Positions 26,259 through 36,163 of a DNA stretch of 64,000 nt are shown here, one piece after another. Every line of letters begins with the position of its first letter. The stretch's first letter is position 1. Both the position numbers and the translations under genes were made by a program. The notes below the pieces were generated by a model. It made no database searches. It was not told the origin of the DNA and saw nothing but the letters and a program-made list of their open reading frames with translations. The DNA is from Lactobacillus hamsteri DSM 5661 = JCM 6256 (GTDB taxonomy: Bacteria > Bacillota > Bacilli > Lactobacillales > Lactobacillaceae): NCBI RefSeq assembly GCF_000615445.1, contig NZ_BALY01000005.1, forward strand, positions 26,103-90,102. The letters run 5' to 3'.

Positions 26259-26909
26259 ATGAAGAGAATTTATATCGTTCGTCACGGTCAAACTTATATT
26301 AACCGTTACAACAAAATGCAAGGTTGGTGCGACACGCCATTAACAACGGCTGGCGTTGAAGGCGCAGTAGAAGCCGGAAAAGCTTTACACGATGTTCCAT
26401 TTGATATTGCTCTTTCCAGCGATTTAAAGAGAGCCAGCGATACTTGTGATATCATCATTAAACACAATATTAACAAAGACGAATTGCAACATATTGCTAG
26501 TCCATTTTTCCGTGAACAATTCTATGGCTACTTCGAAGGTTTAGATTCTGAAATGGCTTGGCGCATGATTGGCGGAAGCCATGGCTACGAAACAAGACAA
26601 GAAATGTTTAAGCACGAAAGTATTGATACCATTAAGGATTGGATTAAAGAAGCCGATCCTTATCATGAAGCTGAAAACGCCAAAGAATATTGGGCACGTC
26701 TTAACAATGGCTTTAAGATGATTAGTGAAATGGATGGTGCCGAAAACATTTTGCTTGTTACCCACGGCTTCACTATCCGCAGCATTTGGGCTCATTATGG
26801 CGATAACATTCCGCTTGTTCCAGGTCCAAAGAATGCTTCAATCACAATTATGACAATGAGTGATAAGGGTGAAATTAAGATTCCTTCCTGGAATAAAATG
26901 CATTTATAG
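26259..26909 (+). CDS. Histidine phosphatase (phosphoglycerate mutase-like) family protein
   Basis: A 216-residue histidine phosphatase. The catalytic VRHGQTYINR is at the N-terminus with His near residue 9. DLKRASDT and LVTHGFTIR supply the other pocket residues. Length and the lack of PGM insertions indicate a broad phosphatase rather than glycolytic mutase. AGGAG is the ribosome site. It ends at a bidirectional terminator. Cytoplasmic; substrate unknown. Confidence 0.88.
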   Translation: MKRIYIVRHGQTYINRYNKMQGWCDTPLTTAGVEGAVEAGKALHDVPFDIALSSDLKRASDTCDIIIKHNINKDELQHIASPFFREQFYGYFEGLDSEMAWRMIGGSHGYETRQEMFKHESIDTIKDWIKEADPYHEAENAKEYWARLNNGFKMISEMDGAENILLVTHGFTIRSIWAHYGDNIPLVPGPKNASITIMTMSDKGEIKIPSWNKMHL

Positions 26910-26911
26910 AA

Positions 26912-26948
26912 ACAAAAAAAGTTCTCCACATGTGGAGAACTTTTTTTG
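26912..26948. terminator. Bidirectional terminator after the histidine phosphatase
   Basis: AAAAAAAGTTCTCCACA and TGTGGAGAACTTTTTTT form a stem that serves both the phosphatase and the convergent permease gene. Confidence 0.92.
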
Positions 26949-26954
26949 TTATTA

Positions 26955-28808
26955 TTAATCTTTATTTTTCAAAACAATTCCTTCATACAACTTCACCGTA
27001 ACTAAGTAGTAAATAAGGTAAAGTACCAAGAAAATTGTAAATGGAATCCAAATTTTATCATATGGATCTTTTAACAAGCTCTTGAAGAACTGCAATCCAA
27101 ACAATACATCAATGACACCAAGCACAGCAGGCAAAGCGAATAGAACACCAATTTCACTTCTAATTGAAGCCTTAAGCAAATTCTTCTGCGCGCCGATCTT
27201 CCAAAGCATGTTGTATCTTGGCTTATCACTATTTGCGCCACTTAAAACTTTAAACATTAAAGTTGAAGCAAGCATTGCAAGGAAGGCCAATCCCAAGAAG
27301 AAGCCCATAAATTCAAATCCTGAAGCTACGCTTGAAACTAAACGATATTGTCCTGATTTTGAATTATTTAAATCAACATATACGCCCTGGCTTGATTCCT
27401 CAACGTTACTCATCATTGATTTAACAGCAAGTTTCTGCAATTTTTCAATATTGTTGAAGTTGCTTCTAAAATTATTTACAAGCAAGAATTCAACATGATT
27501 AATCTGCGCGTTGATCTTGTTAAATTCCTTTTTAGAAACAACCTTCACTAAAGCATTTTGGTATGGCGTCAAGCTTGCCAATTGATAATTTTCTTCTGAA
27601 TGATTATCCTTCACGCCTTTAGCTGTAATAGTTTTTGTCGACCAAGCCTGTTGGCCGTCTTTTTGATAAAAATGTTGATATTTCAATTTCTTCTTATTAA
27701 GTTCTTGATCAGTTACGTAAAGAATGTGGCTTTGCTTCTTGCCTTTGCCGACAAGCACGGTCTTATAATTCAATGAATCAGTTTTTCTAACCGAAACTTT
27801 CTTTAATTGCTTTTGAACCTTTGCATTATTTTTGTACAAAACAACATCATAGTAAGTTGCTTCCATAGAAGTATCGGTCATGCTGTTGAAGTTTAATCCA
27901 ACAGTAATTGCGCCTAATGCTAAGGCAAACAATAAGGAAATAATTGATAAAATACGGTTGTAATCACCAAGTCTAAATTTGAGTTGTCCCAAAGTGAAAG
28001 AATGCAACTTACGATATTTAAAATTACGATTCTTTCTGAGCAAGTTAATTACGCTGGTAAAGAATGAGTCAAAAATAAGGTATGAACCGATCACAATAGT
28101 GAAGAAACCAATCGTAATCGAATTTGTCATCAAAGTTTGATAAGCAGACATTGCCCAATAACCGGTTGCCAAAAGGCAAAGTCCTAAAATTGCTTCAATA
28201 AATTTCCAGATCTTATGTTGACGCACTTTTACGGGCTTTTGATCTTCATGAAGCAAGTTAATCACATTAGTTTTAACTAACTTATGACGGTTCCAAAATG
28301 CTGCAAGTACAAACAAGACAATAAAGAAAATTAAAGTCCAAAGAATTGCAGGCATATAGAAACCAAAGAATTTATTGATATGCAGACCTAACTGGCTGAT
28401 CAACATCTTAGATACAACTTGGGTCAAACCGATTCCGATTCCAATTCCCAAAAGGGTTGATAACAAACCAACTACAATTGTCTCTGCGAAAATCAATTTA
28501 CCAATTTTGCTATTTCTGGCTCCTAGCATCATGTAGGTGCCGTAATCTTTTTTCCGCATACTTAATAAAAAGCTGTTGGCATAAGTTATATAAACTAAGG
28601 TGATAATACCCAAAAGGGCAATTCCGAAGCCAAAAACAAATTGCGTAATTGAAAAGGCAATCGTCAATGAACCTTTTAAAAATTGCGGATTAATTGCAAT
28701 TGTCATAAACATGTAGAAAATTGCGCTTGCTAAAGTTAAACCTGAAAACAAAACCGCGTAATCTTTAAACCGGCTTTTTAATCCAGTAAATGAAAGCTTC
28801 CAAAGCAT
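26955..28808 (-). CDS. BceB-like FtsX-family ABC permease
   Basis: A 617-residue permease with about ten membrane segments and one large extracytoplasmic domain (about 310-500), the layout of BceB peptide-resistance permeases. YGTYMMLGARNSKIGKLIFAE and the closing YEGIVLKNKD region fit the family. The ATG at 28808 follows GGAGG; an in-frame GTG at 28826 overlaps that site. It pairs with the ATPase 22 bases upstream. BceAB systems detoxify bacitracin-like peptides and usually have a BceRS two-component partner, which is not adjacent here. Confidence 0.88.
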   Translation of the reverse strand: MLWKLSFTGLKSRFKDYAVLFSGLTLASAIFYMFMTIAINPQFLKGSLTIAFSITQFVFGFGIALLGIITLVYITYANSFLLSMRKKDYGTYMMLGARNSKIGKLIFAETIVVGLLSTLLGIGIGIGLTQVVSKMLISQLGLHINKFFGFYMPAILWTLIFFIVLFVLAAFWNRHKLVKTNVINLLHEDQKPVKVRQHKIWKFIEAILGLCLLATGYWAMSAYQTLMTNSITIGFFTIVIGSYLIFDSFFTSVINLLRKNRNFKYRKLHSFTLGQLKFRLGDYNRILSIISLLFALALGAITVGLNFNSMTDTSMEATYYDVVLYKNNAKVQKQLKKVSVRKTDSLNYKTVLVGKGKKQSHILYVTDQELNKKKLKYQHFYQKDGQQAWSTKTITAKGVKDNHSEENYQLASLTPYQNALVKVVSKKEFNKINAQINHVEFLLVNNFRSNFNNIEKLQKLAVKSMMSNVEESSQGVYVDLNNSKSGQYRLVSSVASGFEFMGFFLGLAFLAMLASTLMFKVLSGANSDKPRYNMLWKIGAQKNLLKASIRSEIGVLFALPAVLGVIDVLFGLQFFKSLLKDPYDKIWIPFTIFLVLYLIYYLVTVKLYEGIVLKNKD

Positions 28809-28830
28809 AATTCTTCCTCCTTTCACTTAA

Positions 28831-29577
28831 TTAACGGCGACCAAGTTCCGTAATAATATCTTGGTAAAATTCTTCGCTAGTCTTAGTACCTTTTCTAATT
28901 TCCTTACCGATCTTACCGTCTTTGATGAATAAGATTCTTTGCGCATAGGAAGCAGAATAAGGATCGTGCGTAACCATTAAAATTGAAACTTTATCATTTT
29001 TATTCAATTCAGCCATAGTTTCAAGAAGTTCAGTCGCAGACTTTGAATCCAAAGCTCCAGTTGGTTCATCCCCGTAAAGAATCGCAGGATTATGAACAAG
29101 TGCACGCGCTGAAGCCACACGTTGTTTTTGACCACCAGAAATTTCTGCTGGATATTTATCCAAAATTTGCATGATTCCTAATCTATCCGCAATTGCTTCT
29201 ACCTTATCGTTAATTTCTCTCGCTTTCACATTTTGAAGTGACAAAGGCAAGGCGATATTTTCACGATTGGTTAAATTTTCAAGCAAGTTAAAATCTTGGA
29301 AAATAAATCCAATTTCCTTGCCACGGAAATCTGCCATTTGATTCTTCTTCAATTGCGTAATATCTTGATGATTTACAAAGACATTACCTGTTGTCGGTTT
29401 ATCTAACGTAGATAAAATATTCAAAAGCGTGGTTTTACCTGAACCTGAAGCACCCATAATGCCAACAAATTCACCTTGTTCAACAGTAAAATCAATTCCT
29501 TTTAAAGCTTGATATTGTTTTTCATTTTTCTTGCCATAAGTTTTGGTAAGAGCTTCTACTTTTAAAACCTCAGTCAT
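28831..29577 (-). CDS. BceA-like ABC transporter ATPase
   Basis: A 248-residue ATPase of the MacB/BceA type. Walker A GASGSGKTTLLN lies near 41, FIFQDFNLLENLT is the Q-loop region, the signature SGGQKQRVASARAL near 145 and Walker B ILYGDEPTGALD near 165. The ATG at 29577 follows GGAGAG; an in-frame ATG 48 bases earlier lacks a ribosome site. First gene of a two-gene operon behind a perfect palindrome. Confidence 0.93.
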   Translation of the reverse strand: MTEVLKVEALTKTYGKKNEKQYQALKGIDFTVEQGEFVGIMGASGSGKTTLLNILSTLDKPTTGNVFVNHQDITQLKKNQMADFRGKEIGFIFQDFNLLENLTNRENIALPLSLQNVKAREINDKVEAIADRLGIMQILDKYPAEISGGQKQRVASARALVHNPAILYGDEPTGALDSKSATELLETMAELNKNDKVSILMVTHDPYSASYAQRILFIKDGKIGKEIRKGTKTSEEFYQDIITELGRR

Positions 29578-29626
29578 AATAATCTCTCCTCTATTCAAAC
29601 ATCTATTCATTATTCTCTTTGTCATG

Positions 29627-29684
29627 GTGTATTATTTAAATAATACACTAATATGATATTAAAACTTTGTCAACAAAAAAATCT
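29627..29684 (-). promoter_or_regulatory. Promoter and 22-bp palindromic operator of the BceAB-like operon
   Basis: A perfect palindrome with half-site GTGTATTATTT occupies 29627-29648, about 50 bases upstream of the ATPase start. TTGACA (minus strand) lies about 23 bases upstream of it, so the palindrome covers the -10 or transcription start. The GTGTA...TACAC ends suit a PadR-, GntR- or TetR-type repressor. No regulator gene is adjacent. Confidence 0.75.
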
Positions 29685-29712
29685 GATAAAATTAAAATAA
29701 AGGAATCAAACT

Positions 29713-30321
29713 ATGGTAGAAATTAACTTTGACTATTTAAAAAATTCAACATATTTTAAAGACCAATATGAGGCCGCAAATCGCCTTGTTAAGCTGTATT
29801 CCATCGATGATTATCGGGATGTTATAGCCAATTGCCGATTATTCTTAGAAACAAGCGTAAAAAGGATTTTTGATTTAGAAAATTTGGATAAATACTATTC
29901 CATCAAAGCCGGTGAATATCGCAATTTACGCAACGATACGCAATATTTGCGATCACACTTAGATTTACCTTTATCAATTTATGATTTAATGGACGAAGTT
30001 CGCCGCATGGGTAACGATGCCGTACACGATCCGCATTATCACTTTACGAAAAATCAAGCTTGGCGTTGTCTTTGCGATATAAACGATATTTTGGCCTTTC
30101 TTATCAATTCTTATGAAAATCAGAATCTGCATTACATGCGACCTGATACGGCAATGGATGCCGTTGAAAATAAAAATAATCGTTTCCACAAACGCAATAA
30201 AAAAGTACAAACTATTAAACAAGAAGGTACTAATCAAAATGCGGAACTCGCCCGCAAAGTGTTAAATCATAAAAAGAAATACGGCTTCAAGAGCCGTCTC
30301 AAACATTTTTTCAAACACTAA
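29713..30321 (+). CDS. DUF4145 domain protein
   Basis: A 202-residue soluble protein. Residues about 20-140 match the DUF4145 helical fold (NCRLFLETSVKRIFD, then MDEVRRMGNDAVHDPHYHFT), also found at the N-terminus of type I restriction HsdR subunits and in HEPN-like proteins. The C-terminal 50 residues are very basic (RFHKRNKKVQTI, KSRLKHFFKH), suggesting nucleic acid or membrane contact. No restriction genes are nearby. AAAGGAATC is the ribosome site. Divergent from the BceAB-like operon. Function unknown. Confidence 0.75.
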   Translation: MVEINFDYLKNSTYFKDQYEAANRLVKLYSIDDYRDVIANCRLFLETSVKRIFDLENLDKYYSIKAGEYRNLRNDTQYLRSHLDLPLSIYDLMDEVRRMGNDAVHDPHYHFTKNQAWRCLCDINDILAFLINSYENQNLHYMRPDTAMDAVENKNNRFHKRNKKVQTIKQEGTNQNAELARKVLNHKKKYGFKSRLKHFFKH

Positions 30322-30353
30322 AAAAGGGCTTAGAAACTCTAAGCCCTTTTTCT
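30322..30353. terminator. Bidirectional terminator between DUF4145 and TcaA-like genes
   Basis: AAAAAGGGCTTAGA and TCTAAGCCCTTTTTC form a strong stem around AAC. Confidence 0.92.
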
Positions 30354-31616
30354 TTAACTTACTTTTGTACCTAATTTTTGAATCAACTGCTTATCTCCAA
30401 CTTTGTGGAAAATCGCATTTTGATAATTAATCGTTTTACGATATTTTTTGCCCTTGTGATGATACTTATACACAAGCTGATAGCTTACTTCACTATAATT
30501 TTTACCGGCTGGCAAAATCTTAGTAACCACAGCTTGGATTTTCAGATGAGCCTTACTCTTCGCAAACTCTTTAACCGTCTTTTGCAATGCCTTGTACTCC
30601 GCATTATCCTTGCCTTTTTCAAAAGCATCATCAACAGTCTTCGTATAAGATTGCGTCAAGATCTTTTCTGCTTCAGCTTGATCGATCAAGCCCGGCCACA
30701 AAGGATTAACAATATAATCGCCTTCAACATCTTGATAGACATCATCGGCTTCATTGCCGTTATAGCTTGGCGCGTTGGCATAATCACTAACGTCATCATC
30801 ACTCTTACTAAATTCTGTTTCAATCGAACTCGACAAATCTTTTACTTTGTAAGAACGAATCTTGATGCCGTTATACTTAGTTTCAATATATAATTCCATG
30901 TCTTTTGACAATGGATAATTCTTGAAGACAGCCTGGCCATTTTTATCAAGTCGCTTAACCCGGCGATCATTAATATAAACCATGCCATCAGGAACGCTAC
31001 GAATCTGAAAAGTTCCCGTCTTAATCGTCATATTGACCGTTCGATTCGACCAAATGTTGGTAACTGAGCTAGCCTTTAGCTTACGACCTTGAACCTCAGT
31101 GTTAACAGCTAAATGATAACGACCAGGGAAAACCATACCTAAATCTTGATAGAAGTTTTGGTCGGCACCTTCCATTTGTCCAAAGTTTCTGCCGTTCACA
31201 TATAAAGTCGACTTGGGATTATTAGTCTCAACTTGCGGAATATAAACTCTTACGCGAATCCGATATTTCGGAAAAAGCAAAAAATAGCGCCCATCTTCAA
31301 TTAATTGAATTTGACTGCTGTCTTTGCCATTACGCAAATTGCGCCCTAAAGTTTTAGCTGCATTTTTATTTTCTCTAAAATATCGCTGCAATGGCTTCAA
31401 CTTAGCATCCGTAACTTCCATATCAGGATTTGATGCCTGAACATAAGAAGTAATATTTCGACTTGGTTGCTGCAAGCTGGCAATAATGCGATCAATTTGG
31501 CGATCGCGTTGATAATAAATGTTGCCTAAGGCGTAAAAAATGCCCAAGGCGATAACGATCACCAATGCTGTGATCAAACTACGATGTCTATTTTTCGTTG
31601 TTTTTTTCTTAGTCAT
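30354..31616 (-). CDS. TcaA/YvbJ-family membrane protein without zinc ribbon
   Basis: A 420-residue single-pass protein. A basic N-terminus and one membrane helix (about 16-35) are followed by a long extracytoplasmic part: NTF2-like start (IASLQQPSRNITSYVQ), LLFPKYRIRVRVY, beta-rich repeats around LYVNGRNFGQM and MVYINDRRVKRLDKNGQAVF, and a C-terminal domain after IVNPLWPG. The same order appears in the protein at 45938-47587, but that one has two zinc ribbons in front. TcaA of Staphylococcus affects glycopeptide response and wall teichoic acid. The ATG at 31616 follows AGGTGG; an in-frame GTG 9 bases earlier overlaps it. Confidence 0.85.
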   Translation of the reverse strand: MTKKKTTKNRHRSLITALVIVIALGIFYALGNIYYQRDRQIDRIIASLQQPSRNITSYVQASNPDMEVTDAKLKPLQRYFRENKNAAKTLGRNLRNGKDSSQIQLIEDGRYFLLFPKYRIRVRVYIPQVETNNPKSTLYVNGRNFGQMEGADQNFYQDLGMVFPGRYHLAVNTEVQGRKLKASSVTNIWSNRTVNMTIKTGTFQIRSVPDGMVYINDRRVKRLDKNGQAVFKNYPLSKDMELYIETKYNGIKIRSYKVKDLSSSIETEFSKSDDDVSDYANAPSYNGNEADDVYQDVEGDYIVNPLWPGLIDQAEAEKILTQSYTKTVDDAFEKGKDNAEYKALQKTVKEFAKSKAHLKIQAVVTKILPAGKNYSEVSYQLVYKYHHKGKKYRKTINYQNAIFHKVGDKQLIQKLGTKVS

Positions 31617-31667
31617 TTTTTCCACCTACTTTAGTTCATTCTAACCTAAAGAGACAAAGAAAAGTAG

Positions 31668-31892
31668 CTAAAGATCTGCAATGCACCAAAAAGCAATCAT
31701 GACGACTATACCTACCATGAAAATCAAACCAGCTCGAACCCAACGATCACTTTTAGCTCCTTGAATTTGCACCTTTTGAGTCTTCAAATTTTCTTTTTGC
31801 TTCTTAATTCGTTTACGTGCATCCCTAATCGTCTGCTCTTTTTCCTTTTCCAGCTCATCTATTTCCGTGATTATCGTATCAACATCTTTCAT
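31668..31892 (-). CDS. Small coiled-coil protein with one C-terminal membrane helix
   Basis: A 74-residue protein. Residues 1-47 are highly charged and heptad-like (ELEKEKEQTIRDARKRIKKQ). A single membrane helix spans about 52-72, so it is probably tail-anchored with a cytoplasmic coiled coil. Its ATG overlaps the stop of the NERD gene (ATGA), implying translational coupling and a joint function. AGGTGAAG is the ribosome site. No family recognised. Confidence 0.75.
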   Translation of the reverse strand: MKDVDTIITEIDELEKEKEQTIRDARKRIKKQKENLKTQKVQIQGAKSDRWVRAGLIFMVGIVVMIAFWCIADL

Positions 31893-34287
31893 TTGACTTC
31901 ACCTAATAAGCTCTCTGTTTCATTTGTATTTTCTTTACCAACTAATTTATAAGCCTCATCAAACATTTGACATTCCTGCTGAAAGTTTTCCAAATCAAGC
32001 ATTTGCTTCTTTAAAGCCATAATCTTTTCGGTCAATTCCGCAGTACCCTGCATAAATAGTTTAATTTTATTCACATTGCCAAAGTAATCGGCCAAATTCC
32101 AATTAACTTGCGGAAAAAGCATCCAACTTTCATGATCAACATCATGCAAATCTGTTTGCAAAATTTGTGCCAAAACTTCCATTTCGGTATCACTTAGCAC
32201 AAAATCATCTTTGCCAGCATGCAACAAATAATCAGGAAGCATGTTCAAATTGGTAATTTGAATATTTGCGGATGACTTACCTTCACGATAAAAATTAGGC
32301 CGATCAATTGGAAATTTCTGCTCGCCATAGCGACTGATAACCAGCAAAACATTATAAACAGCAAAATTTTTCAGTACCTTGTCGGCAACGATTCTGACTG
32401 CCCTACTTTTACTTTCGGCTTGCTCATAAAGACGACGATAAATTGCATTTTGATGAAGCATAATCTGATTCTTAAATTCATATGTGCTGGAATTTTGCGC
32501 ATGATAAATGTTATCTACCAAATTACGAGTTTTTGTTTCTAAAAGAAAAATTCCTTTACGGGTAATCACCAAATGATCAATTTGTGTTTTTGCATTATTC
32601 GTATGCGTACTTGGAAAAACTAAATTGTTAAAAGCTTTAAATTCTGGATATTGTGCTAATCGCCAACGTACAAGTCGTTCGCCGGCTCCACCAGCCAAAT
32701 TATGACTCAAAGTTTGAAAAGCATGCTGCGACGGCATTTTAGCATCGGGTAAATCAGCCAAAGTTTCTAATAAATTATTCCTTAAGTCATTATCCCGAAC
32801 TTCACGTGCAAAATCAGAAAAAATCTTTAAAGCATCGCGCCGTTCGGCGTTATACTGTACGAAAAATTGATTTAAATATTGCGTTCCCGTTAAATTATGA
32901 TGGGATAAATCATGCTCCACGCGTGCATTTTTGTCTTCATCAAGCTTAAGCAAATCACGCCCATAATATTCGACGGTTTGAAGCATTGCCAAAGCTTTAT
33001 CATCACGCAGAATCTCTGGTTTAATCCATGAACTAACGGGATAATGCTTGTGCAAAGCTTTAATTTCTTCAATACTCTTTTGAATTTTTTCTTTCAAAAG
33101 CAAAACCTGTTTTTCACGCCAAATTCTTAAACCATACGTAGCCTCATATTCAGCAACAGAAATTTTTCTTCCATTTTTAATACATAATTTTTGTGTAAGG
33201 CGATCAGTATAATCCGTTAAAACCTGAACAGGATACTTGTTGGAAAAAGCCCTCTTTTCTAATCTTTGACCATAATGATCATAAACTAATTGCTTTTTTA
33301 ATAATTTCCAATCGTAAATATTACGTGTAATCAGCTTGCCATTCACTGTTTCAAGCAAATTAAACTTCTGAATTCCACGAGAAAATCTAGGATACGGATA
33401 CTGTTGTAAATCCACCTGCTTGAGCAGATCCGCTTTTTTATTTTCCAATTCAGCAATTTTTTCTAAAAAATCGTCGCGTTCTTTATTAATTTTCCGTCCG
33501 TAACGGTGAAATTTATAACGCTTAATAAAGTCAAAAATCTGTGCGATCACCATGCATGCCACCATAGCGACTTCACCATAAGCAATATATTCAAATGGGA
33601 CCTTGAGCACCACGCCAATGATTAGCAATAAAAGTAAAATACTCACATAAAACGGCCACAACTTCGGCGCCTTAATCTGCTTTTTTAAATCAGTAAATTC
33701 TTCTAAAACTAGCTGATCAGTCTCTTTTTTTCCGCGTAAATCGCTCGCCGCAACAATTTCTTTGGCCAATTCTTCTTGAGTAAAAAAGTTTTGTTCTTTA
33801 AGATTTTCTCGTAGGTTATCCGGCAAAATTTCCGCCTCATAACGCTGGCAAAAATAAACCAAGATATGATAAAAATCCACGATTTTTCGTGCAGCACCAC
33901 GCTCACCACTTAAGTCATCACGACTCTCATTAACCAGTCTTACCTGCGTCTTTGCATCTATCAAATTCCATTCGGATAATTTCCGCAATTTACGTAAATA
34001 ATCCAGCCTATTCCAAGATTGCCAATCCTTTTGGCTTACGCGAATAATCGGTTCAAAATTATATAGCTCATCTAAAAGAAGCTCGCTAAGTTCCTTCATT
34101 CTTTCATTCACAGCCGCATATTTTTTATTACCGTATAAATAAAAACGCTTTGGAAATCTTGTCCTACCAAAGCATCATATAAGTCTATAGACGGCTCTTC
34201 CTGATTATTTTTAAAGCCATGTAAAAAATCGAATTTTTTGCTCTTCTTAATAAAAGCAAAAGATTTTCTGGTAACCGTATCTTTCAT
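31889..34287 (-). pseudogene. NERD (nuclease-related) domain protein, one-base frameshift near the N-terminus
   Basis: The main frame (from 34111) encodes 740 residues: helices, two membrane segments (about 150-195), a long coiled coil and a C-terminal NERD domain near residues 465-560. AGGAGERLVRWRL, QIDHLVITRKGIFLLETKT and the surrounding fold carry the PD-(D/E)xK-like Asp, Glu and Lys. Upstream, an ATG at 34287 opens about 48 further residues (KDTVTRKSFAFIKKSKKFDF...), which join in frame if one T is restored in GATTTCC near 34155. The joint then reads DFPKRFYLYGNKKYAAVNERM. The length of 2399 bases is one short of 3n. NERD proteins may cut or bind DNA. It is followed by a small coiled-coil membrane protein. 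Confidence 0.78.
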
Positions 34288-34388
34288 TTTTTATAATTCA
34301 TTCCATTTAATTTCTTGTTTTAATGATAAGCTTTAAAGACCATTTTTGTCCAATTTTGTATAATGAAAAAGCACAATCTTAAGGAAAA

Positions 34389-34421
34389 GAAAAAACCTAA
34401 AGCAAATACTTTAGGTTTAAA
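34389..34421 (-). terminator. Rho-independent terminator after the amidase-like gene
   Basis: On the minus strand AAACCTAAAGTA and TGCTTTAGGTTT form the stem, followed by TTTTCTTTTC. Confidence 0.88.
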
Positions 34422-34423
34422 AA

Positions 34424-35272
34424 TTAGGACCAAAAATCAGTTGGCATGATTAATAACCAAATCAAAACTAGAATGCAAACAATAACAATAATCCATCGCA
34501 AATATTCTAATAAATTATTGAGCATAGCAAGACCAGCAGGAACATGGACTTCACGGCCATAGTAATATTGGCAAACTAAATCATAGAATTGCCCCATATC
34601 ATAGCCATATTTTGAAAAATAATCATCGGGATCCGTGCGCTTGGTGCCGCCAAGCAAAGTATTAACTTCACTTTCTGACCAAACTGTCCCCATACCGCCG
34701 GGCTTATTCTTACCTGCATCTTCACGAGCCAGAAGCTTTTTGTGAGGACTCCAAGTATGTTGGGTAATACTTGCCCGCATAGGCTTCAAATGATATTTAT
34801 GAAGCAAACTCGCTACATAAATTGCTTCATTGTTAATTCCTTTGGCAAAACCTTCCAAGCTTCCTGCCTGACAAAGTTCAACTTGAATGTAACGATGATT
34901 GGCTGCACGCCCCGCTTCTGAAGCAGCATGCCGTGTTGACTTTAACTGCATAACTTGGTCTTGGTCAACAATTGCATGCACATTATCATTTTTTATTTGT
35001 GAAATATTATGAGCCGTCGATTGTACGACAATTCCTTCTGGCTTATTGTGACGATATTCTCCGTCTTTCTTGCTGGAACTGTTTATCTTTTCAACGCCGC
35101 TATATTTAAAATGATTGCTGTTAATATAAGTATTGATATTTGGCATAACTTGGAAGTTAAGCCCGGCTACAACAAGAACCATAATAATGGCAAGTATGCC
35201 GTAACGCGCGCTAGGATGGCGCCGCAAATAATGATTGCGTTCAACCCGCGTTTCTCTCCGTTTTTCACTCAT
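34424..35272 (-). CDS. Amidase_2-like membrane protein with altered zinc site
   Basis: A 282-residue protein with two membrane helices (about 25-43 and 255-275) enclosing an Amidase_2/PGRP-like domain. The order of strands is preserved: GIVVQSTAHN, then RHAASEAGRAANHRYIQVELCQAG, then MRASITQHTWSPHKKLL. In the family the first strand normally ends in His-His or His-Ser, whose His binds zinc. Here it is Gln-Ser, so one zinc ligand is missing or replaced by the nearby His. It could bind peptidoglycan without cutting it. The second membrane helix at the end is unusual for this family. Confidence 0.75.
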   Translation of the reverse strand: MSEKRRETRVERNHYLRRHPSARYGILAIIMVLVVAGLNFQVMPNINTYINSNHFKYSGVEKINSSSKKDGEYRHNKPEGIVVQSTAHNISQIKNDNVHAIVDQDQVMQLKSTRHAASEAGRAANHRYIQVELCQAGSLEGFAKGINNEAIYVASLLHKYHLKPMRASITQHTWSPHKKLLAREDAGKNKPGGMGTVWSESEVNTLLGGTKRTDPDDYFSKYGYDMGQFYDLVCQYYYGREVHVPAGLAMLNNLLEYLRWIIVIVCILVLIWLLIMPTDFWS

Positions 35273-35427
35273 ATCTTTGCTCTTATCTTTATAATCTTGA
35301 GATTCACACTAAAAAACCGTTACTTATCGTAACGGAATTAAACTCTTGTTATTTATTATATTATTTGATCAGCATGAAGTCCATTAGATACATTCTTAGA
35401 TGAAAATTGGTACTTTATTTTTGGATT

Positions 35428-36054
35428 TTAATCATATAAAGTCTTCCAAGTATCGGCATGATGATATGCATCAAAACACATGGCAATCTGTTCTTTCGTA
35501 TTACGTTCAACCGACAATTTGGGTAAATTATCTAATGCAAAATATCGGCACTCTTCTGTTTCATCGTTTGCCTGAAATTTACCATCAATTTCTTCACATA
35601 GGAAAAAGGCCTTCATAATGTTCGTGACACGAATGGGCTTATTATGACGGTTGCGATCTTGAAGTGCAATTAACAAAATTGGCTTAACGTCACGGCCGGA
35701 TTCTTCCCTTGCTTCTTTAACACAATTTTCTGAAACGGATAAATCGTAATCGTTCCAACCACCAGGGAGCGACCAATCTTGTGACATCCGTTCTTTGACC
35801 ATTAAAATTTTATTATTTTTAAAAATCGCAGCACGGGTTTCAATCTTAGGTGTTTGATAACCTTCGTCACCTGCAAACAATGTCTTCATTTTTTCAAGCG
35901 GAAGACCTGTTCTTTCAGCCATCATTTCTACAGCAATTTCACGAATTCGTGTGTAACGCTCACAGTCAAAAATATCTTTACCATATTCTAGTCCCGCTTG
36001 GGCTAAACTTTGGAGCTCAGCTGCCCAGTCAGTGAATTGATCATTTGTTTTCAT
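35428..36054 (-). CDS. NUDIX hydrolase with N-terminal helical domain
   Basis: A 208-residue protein. The N-terminal 65 residues are helical (AAELQSLAQAGLEYGKDIFDCERY), as in a known subgroup that carries a NUDIX N-terminal domain. The Nudix box GGWNDYDLSVSENCVKEARE-ESG lies near residues 100-122. It probably hydrolyses a nucleoside diphosphate derivative in the cytoplasm. Substrate unknown. No operon partner. Confidence 0.9.
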   Translation of the reverse strand: MKTNDQFTDWAAELQSLAQAGLEYGKDIFDCERYTRIREIAVEMMAERTGLPLEKMKTLFAGDEGYQTPKIETRAAIFKNNKILMVKERMSQDWSLPGGWNDYDLSVSENCVKEAREESGRDVKPILLIALQDRNRHNKPIRVTNIMKAFFLCEEIDGKFQANDETEECRYFALDNLPKLSVERNTKEQIAMCFDAYHHADTWKTLYD

Positions 36055-36163
36055 TTTAGTTGGTCCTTTCGCTTAATTTTCAATAGTTCCGTTAAAATTC
36101 ATTAATTCTCCTACTTAATTTGTATTAAAATTGAAATTATATCAATACCTAGAAAGTGAAAAT

